A DNA stretch of 32,757 nt, taken from positions 1 to 32,757 of the forward strand of contig UQXA01000024.1 of assembly GCA_900544865.1 (NCBI GenBank), read 5' to 3'. This DNA is from an uncultured Collinsella sp. (GTDB lineage Bacteria > Actinomycetota > Coriobacteriia > Coriobacteriales > Coriobacteriaceae). The notes below the pieces were generated by a model. It was not told the DNA's origin. It saw nothing but the letters and a program-made list of their open reading frames with translations, and searched no databases. Shown here piece by piece: positions 24,354 to 31,941 of the stretch. A program made the position numbers and the translations under genes. Each line of letters begins with the position of its first letter. Position 1 is the first letter of the stretch.

Positions 24354-27095
24354 ATGGACAAGACCACACAGGACAGCTTGGCAAAGAAACCCGTCGACAT
24401 GAGGGACAGGATTCTCGAGCATCTCGAGGCCCTCACCTCTGCCGTCTCGCTCGATGACCTTGTCCGTCTGTCCACCTCCGACATCGCCGAGACGCTCATC
24501 ATCTCCAGGAGCCTGGCGAGCCAGTACCTCAACGACCTTGTTCGCGCCGGCCTTGTGGTTAAGGTGGCGGGCAGGCCTGTCCGTTATTTTCATCGCCGCG
24601 CGTTCCAGAAGCGTTTTCAGGTAAAGCTCTCTGCAAGCGAGTACGCCTCGCTCGCCGACCTCATCCAGGCGACGGGAATCGCCGATCACCGCGACTTCGC
24701 GCGTGCCGTGGGCTTCGACCTGAGCCTCAGCTCCGTTGTCGAGCAGTGCAAGGCTGCGGTTCAGTACCCTCCGTTTGGCCTACCCATCCTCTTGAGCGGC
24801 GGCGTGGGTGTCGGTAAGTCTTTCCTTTCTCGCCTTGTGTACGAGTACGGCAAGAACCAGGGCTTGCTGTCCCGCGACTCCTCCTATGTGCGCATCGACT
24901 GCGCCGGGGTCCCGGACGCCGCCTCGTTCAACGGGCTTCTTGACGAGTCGATCGCGAAATCGCGCGGGGGTGTGGTTTTTGTCAACGGCATCGAGGCACT
25001 CTCTCCCTCTGCGATGGAGCACTGCCTTGCGACGGCCCTCGGGCTCGATGCCTCCCAGGATGCGCCGCGCGCTCGCCTCGTTCTTTCGACGACGCTTTCT
25101 GCCGATGACCTGAAGGTTTCCTCGGCCTACAGCAAAATGCCCATCTGTGCCCGCGTCCCCTCACTCAAGGAGCGGACCCCCGAGGAGCGCGAGGATCTCA
25201 TCTTGAGCTTCCTGCGCAGCGAGGGGTGCCGAATCGGTTCTGATGTGAAGATTAGCCGCGGCGCATACCGTTGCCTCGTGAACGCGGACTTTTCCGATAA
25301 CATCGCCGGCTTGCGCGCCTGCGTGACGAACTGCTGCGCCAAAGCGTTCCTCAATCGCGAGGGCGACTACGTCGTCGTTCGCCCGTATCTTCTTCCCAGC
25401 GGGCTCCTCTCCTCCGCGCAGATCGATCAACAGCCCGACGATGGCGTTCTGATCGACGCGTCCCTGGATGCCGCCGAGAGCACAGGGCCGGTCGAGCAGG
25501 CGCTCGATGCCCTGTGCTCTCTCGATGAGCGATTCTGCGCCGGGGAGCTCTCTGTCTCCGAGCTCGTCTCGCAAGCTGTCTCCGCTGTGCGCGGCGTTGA
25601 GGATCACTTGATCTTCGGCCGCGGCGTTACCTCCTCGAGGTCGCGCGCCTTCGAGCGCATCGTGGGCGCGGTCCTTGCCGACGCAGGCTCTTCTTATGGC
25701 ATCGAGCTTTCGAGGAAGGTCGCTTTTCTACTGGCCCAGGAGATTTGCCTGCAGTTGTGGCCGGGCATCGGCCTGGCTAAGCGAAAGTCTGCCTGTGCGG
25801 AGCAAATCTCCCATCTCCTCGGTGCCGTGACCTCCGAATTACCGTTTGCCTCGAGCGTCTCCGATCAGGTCGCCGCAGACGTGGAAGGGGCGCTGGGAAT
25901 CTCGCTCGATCACTTCACGAAGACGCTTCTGACGCTGTGCGTCGCATCGGAGTCTCGCGACGCGAAGGCCCTTCGAACGCTCTGCGTCATCTTGTCCCAC
26001 GGCTACTCAACGGCGACGAGCATCGCCGACGCGGCGAACCGTATGCTCGGCATGCATGTGTACGAGGCGGTCGACATGCCCTACGACCAGCAGCTGAAGG
26101 ACATCGTCGGTCCGCTCCAGCGCCTCGTCGACCGCCATTCCTACTGCACCGGGGTCGTGTTCCTCGTCGACATGGGCTCCTTGGAGGAGGCCTATAAGGC
26201 CCTCGAGAACGTTACCGACTCCACTATCGGCGTGGTGAACAACGTCTCTACCGGTCTTGCGCTCGAGATCGGGGTCGGGCTGCTCGGCGGCAAGTCCATC
26301 GCCGAGGTTCTTGGCGATGCGACCGCCGCGTGCGTGACGCACTGCAAGGTGATCGAGCGCGTCAACCGTGAGGACGCCATTGTCTTCTGCTCCGAGTCCG
26401 GGGTCGACGCCGCGGAGAGGATACGCCAGCTCGTCTCGCAGAGCCTCCCGCGCACCATAGGCGCGCGCCTGCTCACGAGGCCCTTCAAGCAGCTCGTCGC
26501 GAACGGGTCGAACGACGCCGTTTTCTCCGAGCACCGCGTCTGCGCCGTCATCGGCACGGGAGACCCCGGGGTCGCCTCCGTCCCCTTCGTCGCCCTCGAG
26601 GACATCATGTCGACGGCGTCCGCCTCTAAGGTTGATGCCGTGTTCGGCAGGTGGCTTGACGCTTCCGAGCTCTCTTCTTTCCACGAGAAGCTGCTCTCGA
26701 ACATGACGCTGCAGAACGTCATCCGCTCCATCACCATCCTCGACCCGGAGCGGCTATTCCATGAGATCGAGAGCGCCGTGCACGAGCTTCAGCGCAGGAC
26801 AGGCGAGAAGATCGGCAGTAACGCCATCATTGGGCTCTACGTTCACCTCTGCTGTCTCGTCGAGCGCCTTGTTACCAGAAACCCCATTGAGACCTACGTT
26901 GGCCAGGACCGCTTCGAGGAGGAACGCGCCGATTTCATCGAGTCCTTCAGGCAGAGCTTCTCGAGCATCTCGACGCGCTATCGCGTAGAGGTTCCCGTAA
27001 GCGAGATCGCATATGTCTTCGACTACATAAGCGTGAGCGCCGCCCCGGCGCGAGAAGAGCGCCTCGGCTCCTCGGACCTCCTGCTCGACGAGTGA
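24354..27095 (+). CDS. LevR/ManR-like PTS-regulated transcriptional activator lacking GAFTGA
   Basis: 913 residues, in the LevR size range. Order: N-terminal winged helix (about 20-85); AAA+ domain with Walker A GGVGVGKS (149-156), a Walker B-like VVFVNGIE (207-214) whose usual Asp is N211, and the sensor region ARVPSLKERTPEERE; PRD1 (about 375-500); an EIIA-Man-like domain with H549 in LSHGYSTATSIADAANRML; further PTS-like sequence; PRD2 with H831 in GLYVHLCCLVERL. The GAFTGA loop that contacts sigma-54 is missing, and the interval between Walker A and B is short. It probably senses PTS phosphorylation state and controls the adjacent operon through ordinary RNA polymerase or as a repressor. 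The start follows GAGGAGG; TATACT at 24324-24329 may be its -10. Confidence 0.9.
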   Translation: MDKTTQDSLAKKPVDMRDRILEHLEALTSAVSLDDLVRLSTSDIAETLIISRSLASQYLNDLVRAGLVVKVAGRPVRYFHRRAFQKRFQVKLSASEYASLADLIQATGIADHRDFARAVGFDLSLSSVVEQCKAAVQYPPFGLPILLSGGVGVGKSFLSRLVYEYGKNQGLLSRDSSYVRIDCAGVPDAASFNGLLDESIAKSRGGVVFVNGIEALSPSAMEHCLATALGLDASQDAPRARLVLSTTLSADDLKVSSAYSKMPICARVPSLKERTPEEREDLILSFLRSEGCRIGSDVKISRGAYRCLVNADFSDNIAGLRACVTNCCAKAFLNREGDYVVVRPYLLPSGLLSSAQIDQQPDDGVLIDASLDAAESTGPVEQALDALCSLDERFCAGELSVSELVSQAVSAVRGVEDHLIFGRGVTSSRSRAFERIVGAVLADAGSSYGIELSRKVAFLLAQEICLQLWPGIGLAKRKSACAEQISHLLGAVTSELPFASSVSDQVAADVEGALGISLDHFTKTLLTLCVASESRDAKALRTLCVILSHGYSTATSIADAANRMLGMHVYEAVDMPYDQQLKDIVGPLQRLVDRHSYCTGVVFLVDMGSLEEAYKALENVTDSTIGVVNNVSTGLALEIGVGLLGGKSIAEVLGDATAACVTHCKVIERVNREDAIVFCSESGVDAAERIRQLVSQSLPRTIGARLLTRPFKQLVANGSNDAVFSEHRVCAVIGTGDPGVASVPFVALEDIMSTASASKVDAVFGRWLDASELSSFHEKLLSNMTLQNVIRSITILDPERLFHEIESAVHELQRRTGEKIGSNAIIGLYVHLCCLVERLVTRNPIETYVGQDRFEEERADFIESFRQSFSSISTRYRVEVPVSEIAYVFDYISVSAAPAREERLGSSDLLLDE

Positions 27096-27154
27096 CCTTC
27101 CCCGCGCCGCCGCAAGCTGACCGCGCGTCCTCAATAATCCGATAACCCCTTGCC

Positions 27155-27177
27155 CGGCGCGAATCCGGATAGCGCCG
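27155..27177. promoter_or_regulatory. Dyad upstream of the PTS operon
   Basis: CGGCGC (27155-27160) and GCGCCG (27172-27177) are inverted, with an 11-nt spacer, about 42 bp before the EIIB start in the only sizeable gap (27096-27218) between regulator and operon. No good -24/-12 (GG-n10-GC) sigma-54 promoter was found in this gap. Confidence 0.35.
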
Positions 27178-27218
27178 AGGCAGTACCGAACGTAAAACTT
27201 CATTTGATAGGAGCAAAC

Positions 27219-27692
27219 ATGAGTGTTGTTATGGCACGAATCGACAATCGCCTGCTTCACGGCATCATCGTGACGCAGTGGGCCCCGGTGTCGGGCGCGA
27301 CCCGAGTCATGGTCATCGACGACAAGGTCGCCGGCGACGAGGTCCTGAAGTCCACTATGAGGATGGCGCGCCCCGCGGGCATGGCCGTCTCGATCATCTC
27401 CGAGCAGACCGCGCTCAAGAACTTCGCGGCGGGCAAGTACAACCGCGAGAAGGTCTTTGTCATCGCCAAGGAGCCCGAGACGATCCTTCACCTGGTCGAG
27501 TCGGGCATCGAGCTCCCGTCGCTGATCGTCGGCGGCTCTCTTGTCAAGGAGGACGGCGTCCAGCTCACCCAGCGCGCCTATGCCTCCGCCGAGAACGTCC
27601 AGAGCTACAAGGCGCTCATCGCCCGCGGCGTCAAGGTGACGGCACAGTTCGTGCCCGCCGACAAGCCCGTCTCCGTCGCCGACCTCATCTAA
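27219..27692 (+). CDS. PTS mannose-family EIIB component
   Basis: 157 residues. It carries phosphate from EIIA to the incoming sugar. The active-site His is H14 in ARIDNRLLHGIIVTQW, the family signature. The domain continues with VMVIDDKVAGDEVLKSTMRMA and the C-terminal GVKVTAQFVPADKPVSV. The start at 27219 has TAGGAG upstream; the longer frame from 27150 runs over the presumed promoter. First gene of the B-C-D-A set. Family members move mannose, fructose, sorbose and related sugars; specificity cannot be read here. Confidence 0.95.
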   Translation: MSVVMARIDNRLLHGIIVTQWAPVSGATRVMVIDDKVAGDEVLKSTMRMARPAGMAVSIISEQTALKNFAAGKYNREKVFVIAKEPETILHLVESGIELPSLIVGGSLVKEDGVQLTQRAYASAENVQSYKALIARGVKVTAQFVPADKPVSVADLI

Positions 27693-27701
27693 GGAGGGAT
27701 C

Positions 27702-28487
27702 ATGGTCAACTTCACTATTCTGCAGGTCGTCCTTTTGACCCTGCTTGCCTTCATCAAGCACGTGGACTACTACGGCATCCCGATGATCTTCGTCAACTAT
27801 GCCGTCTTCTGGGGCCTTATCACCGGCGTCGTCATGGGCGACTGGCAGACCGGCCTCGTCATCGGCGGCACCATCCAGCTCATGCAGCTCGGCGTCGCGG
27901 GCTTCGGCGGCTCGTCGATTCCCGACTACGGCACGATGGCCATCATCGCCACAGCCTACGGCGTGACCCTGGGCACGGACACGGGCCTCGCCATCGGCCT
28001 GCCGGTCGGCATGCTCGGCATCCAGCTCGACGTCATCGTCAAGATCCTCAACGGCTTCGTCGTCGAGAAGTCCCAGAAGTTCTGCAACGAGGGTAAGTTC
28101 AATCAGATGAACGCCATCCTGTGGGTCTGCCCCGCGCTCTTCGGCCTGTGCGCCGCCCTGCCCGTCTTTGTCTCCGTGACTCTCGGCCAGCCCGCCGTCA
28201 ACTGGCTCCTCGAGGTTATGCCCCAGTGGTTCCTCTCCGGCCTCACCCTCGCCGGCAAGATGCTCCCGGCCATCGGTATCGCCATGCTGCTCCGCTACAT
28301 GCCCACCGGCAAGTACTTCCAGTACCTGCTCGCCGGCTTCTTCCTCTCGGCCTTCCTGAACGTGCCTGTCATCGGCGCCGCCATCGTCGGCGTTGCCCTC
28401 GCGATCGCGTTCTACCAGCGTGCCGAGAGGGACACCGAGCTCGCCGCCCACGCTTCCGCAGACGCCTTCATCGGAGAGGATGAGTAA
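27702..28487 (+). CDS. PTS mannose-family EIIC component (membrane)
   Basis: 261 residues with about six to seven hydrophobic segments. EIIC-Man hallmarks are a GGTIQLMQLGVAGFGGSSIPD stretch, with DYGTMAIIATA following it. With EIID it forms the sugar channel. AAGGAGG lies directly upstream, nine bases after the EIIB stop. The C-terminal end is charged and cytoplasmic (QRAERDTELAAHASADAF). Confidence 0.95.
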   Translation: MVNFTILQVVLLTLLAFIKHVDYYGIPMIFVNYAVFWGLITGVVMGDWQTGLVIGGTIQLMQLGVAGFGGSSIPDYGTMAIIATAYGVTLGTDTGLAIGLPVGMLGIQLDVIVKILNGFVVEKSQKFCNEGKFNQMNAILWVCPALFGLCAALPVFVSVTLGQPAVNWLLEVMPQWFLSGLTLAGKMLPAIGIAMLLRYMPTGKYFQYLLAGFFLSAFLNVPVIGAAIVGVALAIAFYQRAERDTELAAHASADAFIGEDE

Positions 28488-28489
28488 CC

Positions 28490-29320
28490 ATGGAAAACGA
28501 GAACATCACCGCCGTCGAGGGCAAGCCCTCCGGCTATAAGGTCACCAAGAAGGACCTGCGCAACGCGAACTGGCGCTGGCTCATGAGCGTGTGCACCTTC
28601 AACTACCAGACCCAGCAGGGCGCCTCGGTCGCCTACGCCCTCTCGCCGATCCTGAGGAAGATCTACACGAACGACGAGGACTATAAGCAAGCGCTCAACA
28701 ACCACTTCCGCTACTACAACACCCAGCCTTGGCTCGCCGCCATCATCCTCGGCGCCTGCGTGGCCATGGAGGAGCGTGACGGCCTCGCGGCGGCGGACGC
28801 CGTCCAAGACCTGAAGATCGGCACCATGGGACCGCTCGCCGGCGTCGGCGACTCCCTGCTCATGACCATGATCCCGACCATCATGGGCTCCATCGCCGCC
28901 TATATGGCCATCGAGGGCAACCCCGTGGGAGCCGGCATCTGGTTCGCGCTCATCCTGGCCATCTTCTGGGTCCGCATGCACGCCCTCGAGTTCGGCTACA
29001 AGCAGGGTGTGAAGCTCGTCACCGACTTCAGCGAGAAGCTTCCCAACCTCACTGCCGCCGCCTCCGTGCTCGGCCTCACCGTGGTCGGCTGCCTCATCGC
29101 CTCGGTCATCGGCGTCACCTGCCCGATTAGCTTCAGCTTCGGCGACGTCTCGATGGAGATTCAGCCGCTGCTCGACAAGATCCTGCCTGCCATGATCCCC
29201 GCCGCCATCACGGGAAGCGCGTATTACCTTCTTACCAAGAAGAACGCGAGCATGACGGCCCTCATCCTCGTGGTGATCGTCCTCGCGATGGTCGCCTCCG
29301 CCGCCGGCATCCTCGCCTAG
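28490..29320 (+). CDS. PTS mannose-family EIID component (membrane)
   Basis: 276 residues. Typical EIID: a cytoplasmic N-terminal half (KVTKKDLRNANWRWLM, then FNYQTQQGASVAYALSPIL and FRYYNTQPWLAAIILGAC), the motif GPLAGVGDSLLMTMIPTIMGS, and hydrophobic segments at the C-terminus. It begins two bases after the EIIC stop, with its Shine-Dalgarno inside the end of EIIC, so translation is tightly coupled. Confidence 0.95.
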   Translation: MENENITAVEGKPSGYKVTKKDLRNANWRWLMSVCTFNYQTQQGASVAYALSPILRKIYTNDEDYKQALNNHFRYYNTQPWLAAIILGACVAMEERDGLAAADAVQDLKIGTMGPLAGVGDSLLMTMIPTIMGSIAAYMAIEGNPVGAGIWFALILAIFWVRMHALEFGYKQGVKLVTDFSEKLPNLTAAASVLGLTVVGCLIASVIGVTCPISFSFGDVSMEIQPLLDKILPAMIPAAITGSAYYLLTKKNASMTALILVVIVLAMVASAAGILA

Positions 29321-29346
29321 CTTCGACCCAAGAGATTGGTGAATCA

Positions 29347-29745
29347 ATGAGAAAGATAGTTGTGGCGAGCCATTCCCTTCTCGCCCAGGGCTTCAAGGAC
29401 ACCCTCGAGTTCCTTACGGGTAAGAGCGACGCCGTCAACGCCGTGTGCGCCTACGTGAACGACAACGGCGAGGGGCTCGACGCGGCGGTCGAGGCGGCGC
29501 TTTCGGGCACTGACGAGGTCGTCGTCCTTACCGACGCGCTCGGCGGCAGTGTGAACCAGCGCTTCTCCCGCTTCGCCTCCGACCGGATCCACGTGATCGC
29601 GGGTGTCAACCTCCCGCTCGCCATGACGGTCGCGCTCGCGCGCCCCGACGAGAAACTCGATTTCGACGCCCTCGTCGACGAGGCGCGCCAGCAGATCGTC
29701 TACGTGAACGGTGCCAGTTCCGCCGAGTGCGAAGACGACGAATAG
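29347..29745 (+). CDS. PTS mannose-family EIIA component
   Basis: 132 residues, a stand-alone EIIA-Man domain. The phospho-accepting His is H9 in IVVASHSLLAQGFKDTLEFL; the other signature, VVVLTDALGGSVNQRF, is in the middle. It takes phosphate from HPr and passes it to EIIB, and could also signal to the EIIA-like and PRD domains of the upstream regulator. It lies 26 bp after EIID and 12 bp before the GH172 gene. Confidence 0.95.
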   Translation: MRKIVVASHSLLAQGFKDTLEFLTGKSDAVNAVCAYVNDNGEGLDAAVEAALSGTDEVVVLTDALGGSVNQRFSRFASDRIHVIAGVNLPLAMTVALARPDEKLDFDALVDEARQQIVYVNGASSAECEDDE

Positions 29746-29757
29746 AGGAGGTCGACG

Positions 29758-30882
29758 ATGAGAGAGTTCCTTAAAGACGTGTGGATGCACGGCGGTGAGG
29801 AAAGCCGCGCCATCACCCCCGAGAACATCACGGGCGAGAAGGGCCGCGCCGCCATGTCGGCCAGCCACCTCGGCGTCGGCCGCAAGGGCTCGTGCTGCGT
29901 GCCCCTTGAGTCCGGCGAGACCATCACGCTCGCGGACATCGAGGGCCCCGGCATCATCCGCCACATCTGGATGACCGTCCCCGACAAGACCGCCGCCGGC
30001 AGCTTCGTCATGCGCGACCTCGTGCTGCGCTTCTACTGGGACGACGAGGAGACCCCCTCGGTCGAGTGCCCTGTCGGCGACTTCTTCTGCAACGGCTTCG
30101 GTGAGCGCGCCATCGTCAACTCGATGCCCATCTGCGTGAACCCGACGGGCGGCATGAACTGCTACTTCGAGATGCCCTTCAGGAAGCACGCCAAGGTCAC
30201 GCTTACGAGCGAGCACCCCGGGTTCATTAAGTACATCTTCTACACGTTCAACTACGCGCTCACCGACGTGCCGAACGACGCCATGTACTTCCACGCCCGC
30301 TTTAACCGCGAGCGTAGCACCCACAGGGGCGTCGACTACACCGTGCTCGACGGCGTGCGCGGCAAGGGCTACTACGTCGGCACCTACATGGCCCTGTGCG
30401 CCCTGGAGCGCTATTGGTGGGGCGAGGGCGAGATGAAGTTCTTCCTCGACGGCGACGAGGAGTTCCCCACGGTCACCTCGACGGGAGCCGAGGACTACTT
30501 CGGCGGTGCCTGGGCCTTCCTCGACAGGCCGCCCCACGCGCTGCCCGAGGCGCAGTGCTTCAACACGCTGTTCGCCGGCTACCCGTACCGCTCGACGCGC
30601 GACGCCACGCGCGACCGCTTCAGCGCGGGCAAGCCGAACCCGAACCCGATGCTCGCGACCAACGACGACGCGCTGCCCAGGCACGGCCTCTACAGGTGGC
30701 ACCTTCCCGACCCGATCTCGTTCAAGGAGGACCTGCGCGTGACGTTCCAGGACCTCGGCAACGACGACATCAAGCTCTACGAGCGCGAGGACGACATCTC
30801 CACCGTCGCCTACTGGTACCAAAGCGAGCCGCACGCCGTGCTCGCCCCGTTTGCCGCAAGGCAGGACCGCGTGCCCAGGTAG
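29758..30882 (+). CDS. DUF2961 / glycoside hydrolase family 172 enzyme
   Basis: 374 residues. Family features are the jelly-roll stretch ADIEGPGIIRHIWMTVP, RDLVLRFYWDDEETPSVECPVGDFF, a DGDEEFPTV segment, and TSTGAEDYFGGAWAF containing E245 of the conserved T-E-D-Y-F-type motif, likely catalytic. Characterised GH172 enzymes act on alpha-D-fructofuranosides (difructose dianhydride I) or on D-arabinofuranosides. No signal peptide, so it works inside the cell on sugar brought in by the PTS. RBS GAGGAGG; cotranscribed with the PTS genes. With a fructokinase next door, a fructose-containing substrate is the best guess. Confidence 0.88.
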   Translation: MREFLKDVWMHGGEESRAITPENITGEKGRAAMSASHLGVGRKGSCCVPLESGETITLADIEGPGIIRHIWMTVPDKTAAGSFVMRDLVLRFYWDDEETPSVECPVGDFFCNGFGERAIVNSMPICVNPTGGMNCYFEMPFRKHAKVTLTSEHPGFIKYIFYTFNYALTDVPNDAMYFHARFNRERSTHRGVDYTVLDGVRGKGYYVGTYMALCALERYWWGEGEMKFFLDGDEEFPTVTSTGAEDYFGGAWAFLDRPPHALPEAQCFNTLFAGYPYRSTRDATRDRFSAGKPNPNPMLATNDDALPRHGLYRWHLPDPISFKEDLRVTFQDLGNDDIKLYEREDDISTVAYWYQSEPHAVLAPFAARQDRVPR

Positions 30883-30909
30883 GGTCGCCTCGAAACAAGC
30901 CAACGTTAT

Positions 30910-30943
30910 GGGCGCCCGCGGTTGACCATGACTGCGGGCGCCC
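30910..30943 (+). terminator. Hairpin between the GH172 and fructokinase genes
   Basis: GGGCGCCCGC (30910-30919) pairs perfectly with GCGGGCGCCC (30934-30943) over a 14-nt loop, followed by only CTTTG. It is probably a partial terminator or mRNA-end stabiliser that lowers fructokinase expression relative to the PTS genes. Confidence 0.6.
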
Positions 30944-30961
30944 CTTTGTAAGGAGGATCAC

Positions 30962-31846
30962 ATGAGCGAAAAGCAAATGAGGCTCGGCGCCCTCGAGGCC
31001 GGCGGGACCAAGATGGTCTGTGCCGTGGTGTCCGGCGACGGCGAGATCCTCGACCGTATGGAGACCCCGACGCTTACGCCCGCCGAGACCGTCCCGCAGA
31101 TGATCGAGTGGTTCACCGCCCGCGATGTGGACGCGTTGGGCATCGGCGCCTTCGGCCCGACCTGCGTCGACCCCAACGACGAGCGCTACGGCTCCATCCT
31201 CCAGACGCCCAAGCTCGCGTGGCGAGGCCATGGTCTTCGCGCCGCGTTCGCCGACGCCCTCGGGATTCCGGTGGCCTACGACACGGACGTGAACGTTGCC
31301 TGCCTCGGCGAAGTGGTCTTCGGCTGCTGCAAGGGGCTCGAGGACGCCGTCTACGTGACCATCGGCACCGGCGTGGGCGCGGGCGTCATGTGCGCGGGCA
31401 GGCTCCTTCACGGCATGCTGCACCCCGAGGCCGGCCACATGCTGGTAAGGACCCGTCCCACCGAGGAGGGACGCTGCGTCTGCCCGAGCCACGCGAGCTG
31501 TCTCGAGGGCCTCGCCTCCGGCCCCGCCATTGCCGCGCGCTGGGGAAAGCCCGCGGCCGAGCTCGCGGACAACGATGAGGTGTGGGCGCTCGAGGGGGAT
31601 TATCTGGGGCAGATGTGCGCGAACCTCGTGCTCATGTACTCGCCTCGCCGCATCGTCCTCGGCGGCGGCGTGATGCACCAGGAGCAGCTCTACGGCATCG
31701 TCCGCAAGAAGACCCTCGAATATCTGGGTGGCTACATCCAGACCGCCGAGCTTAAGGACATGGAGAGCTACATCTGCGCCCCGGGCTGCGGCGGCGACCA
31801 AGGAATCCTCGGCGCGGCCGAGCTGGCAAGAAGGGCGCTCGCTTAA
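30962..31846 (+). CDS. ROK-family fructokinase
   Basis: 294 residues, the length of zinc-containing ROK fructokinases. The N-terminal GALEAGGTKMVCAV (9-22) is the phosphate-binding loop in the wording specific to fructokinases. The catalytic Asp is D109 in YDTDVN. GTGVGAG follows at 135-141. The zinc site is H159 with C174, H177 and C180 (CPSHASC), then LEGLASGPAIAARWG, again fructokinase-type. It makes fructose 6-phosphate from fructose and ATP in the cytoplasm. RBS AAGGAGG. It is the last gene of the sugar locus and supports a fructose-releasing substrate for the hydrolase upstream. Confidence 0.94.
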   Translation: MSEKQMRLGALEAGGTKMVCAVVSGDGEILDRMETPTLTPAETVPQMIEWFTARDVDALGIGAFGPTCVDPNDERYGSILQTPKLAWRGHGLRAAFADALGIPVAYDTDVNVACLGEVVFGCCKGLEDAVYVTIGTGVGAGVMCAGRLLHGMLHPEAGHMLVRTRPTEEGRCVCPSHASCLEGLASGPAIAARWGKPAAELADNDEVWALEGDYLGQMCANLVLMYSPRRIVLGGGVMHQEQLYGIVRKKTLEYLGGYIQTAELKDMESYICAPGCGGDQGILGAAELARRALA

Positions 31847-31878
31847 CTTGCGCTCTCTCCGCCATACAACGCGTTAAG

Positions 31879-31935
31879 AAAAGACGAGCGCTTCTTGCCA
31901 ATTGAGCGGCAAGAAGTGCTCGTCTTTTGCATTTT
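31879..31935. terminator. Strong bidirectional terminator
   Basis: An almost perfect 21-bp stem starts AAAAGACGAGC (31879) and ends GCTCGTCTTTT (31928), with TTCTTGCC/GGCAAGAA inside, one G-T pair and an 8-nt loop. T-runs lie on both sides, so it can stop both the fructokinase operon and the convergent methyltransferase gene. Confidence 0.93.
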
Positions 31936-31941
31936 TGTCTC

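Noticed and set aside
27096..27218. Sigma-54 (-24/-12) promoter before the PTS operon
   Set aside because: The closest GG...GC pair has 11 bases between instead of 10 and lacks the TGGCAC/TTGC context.
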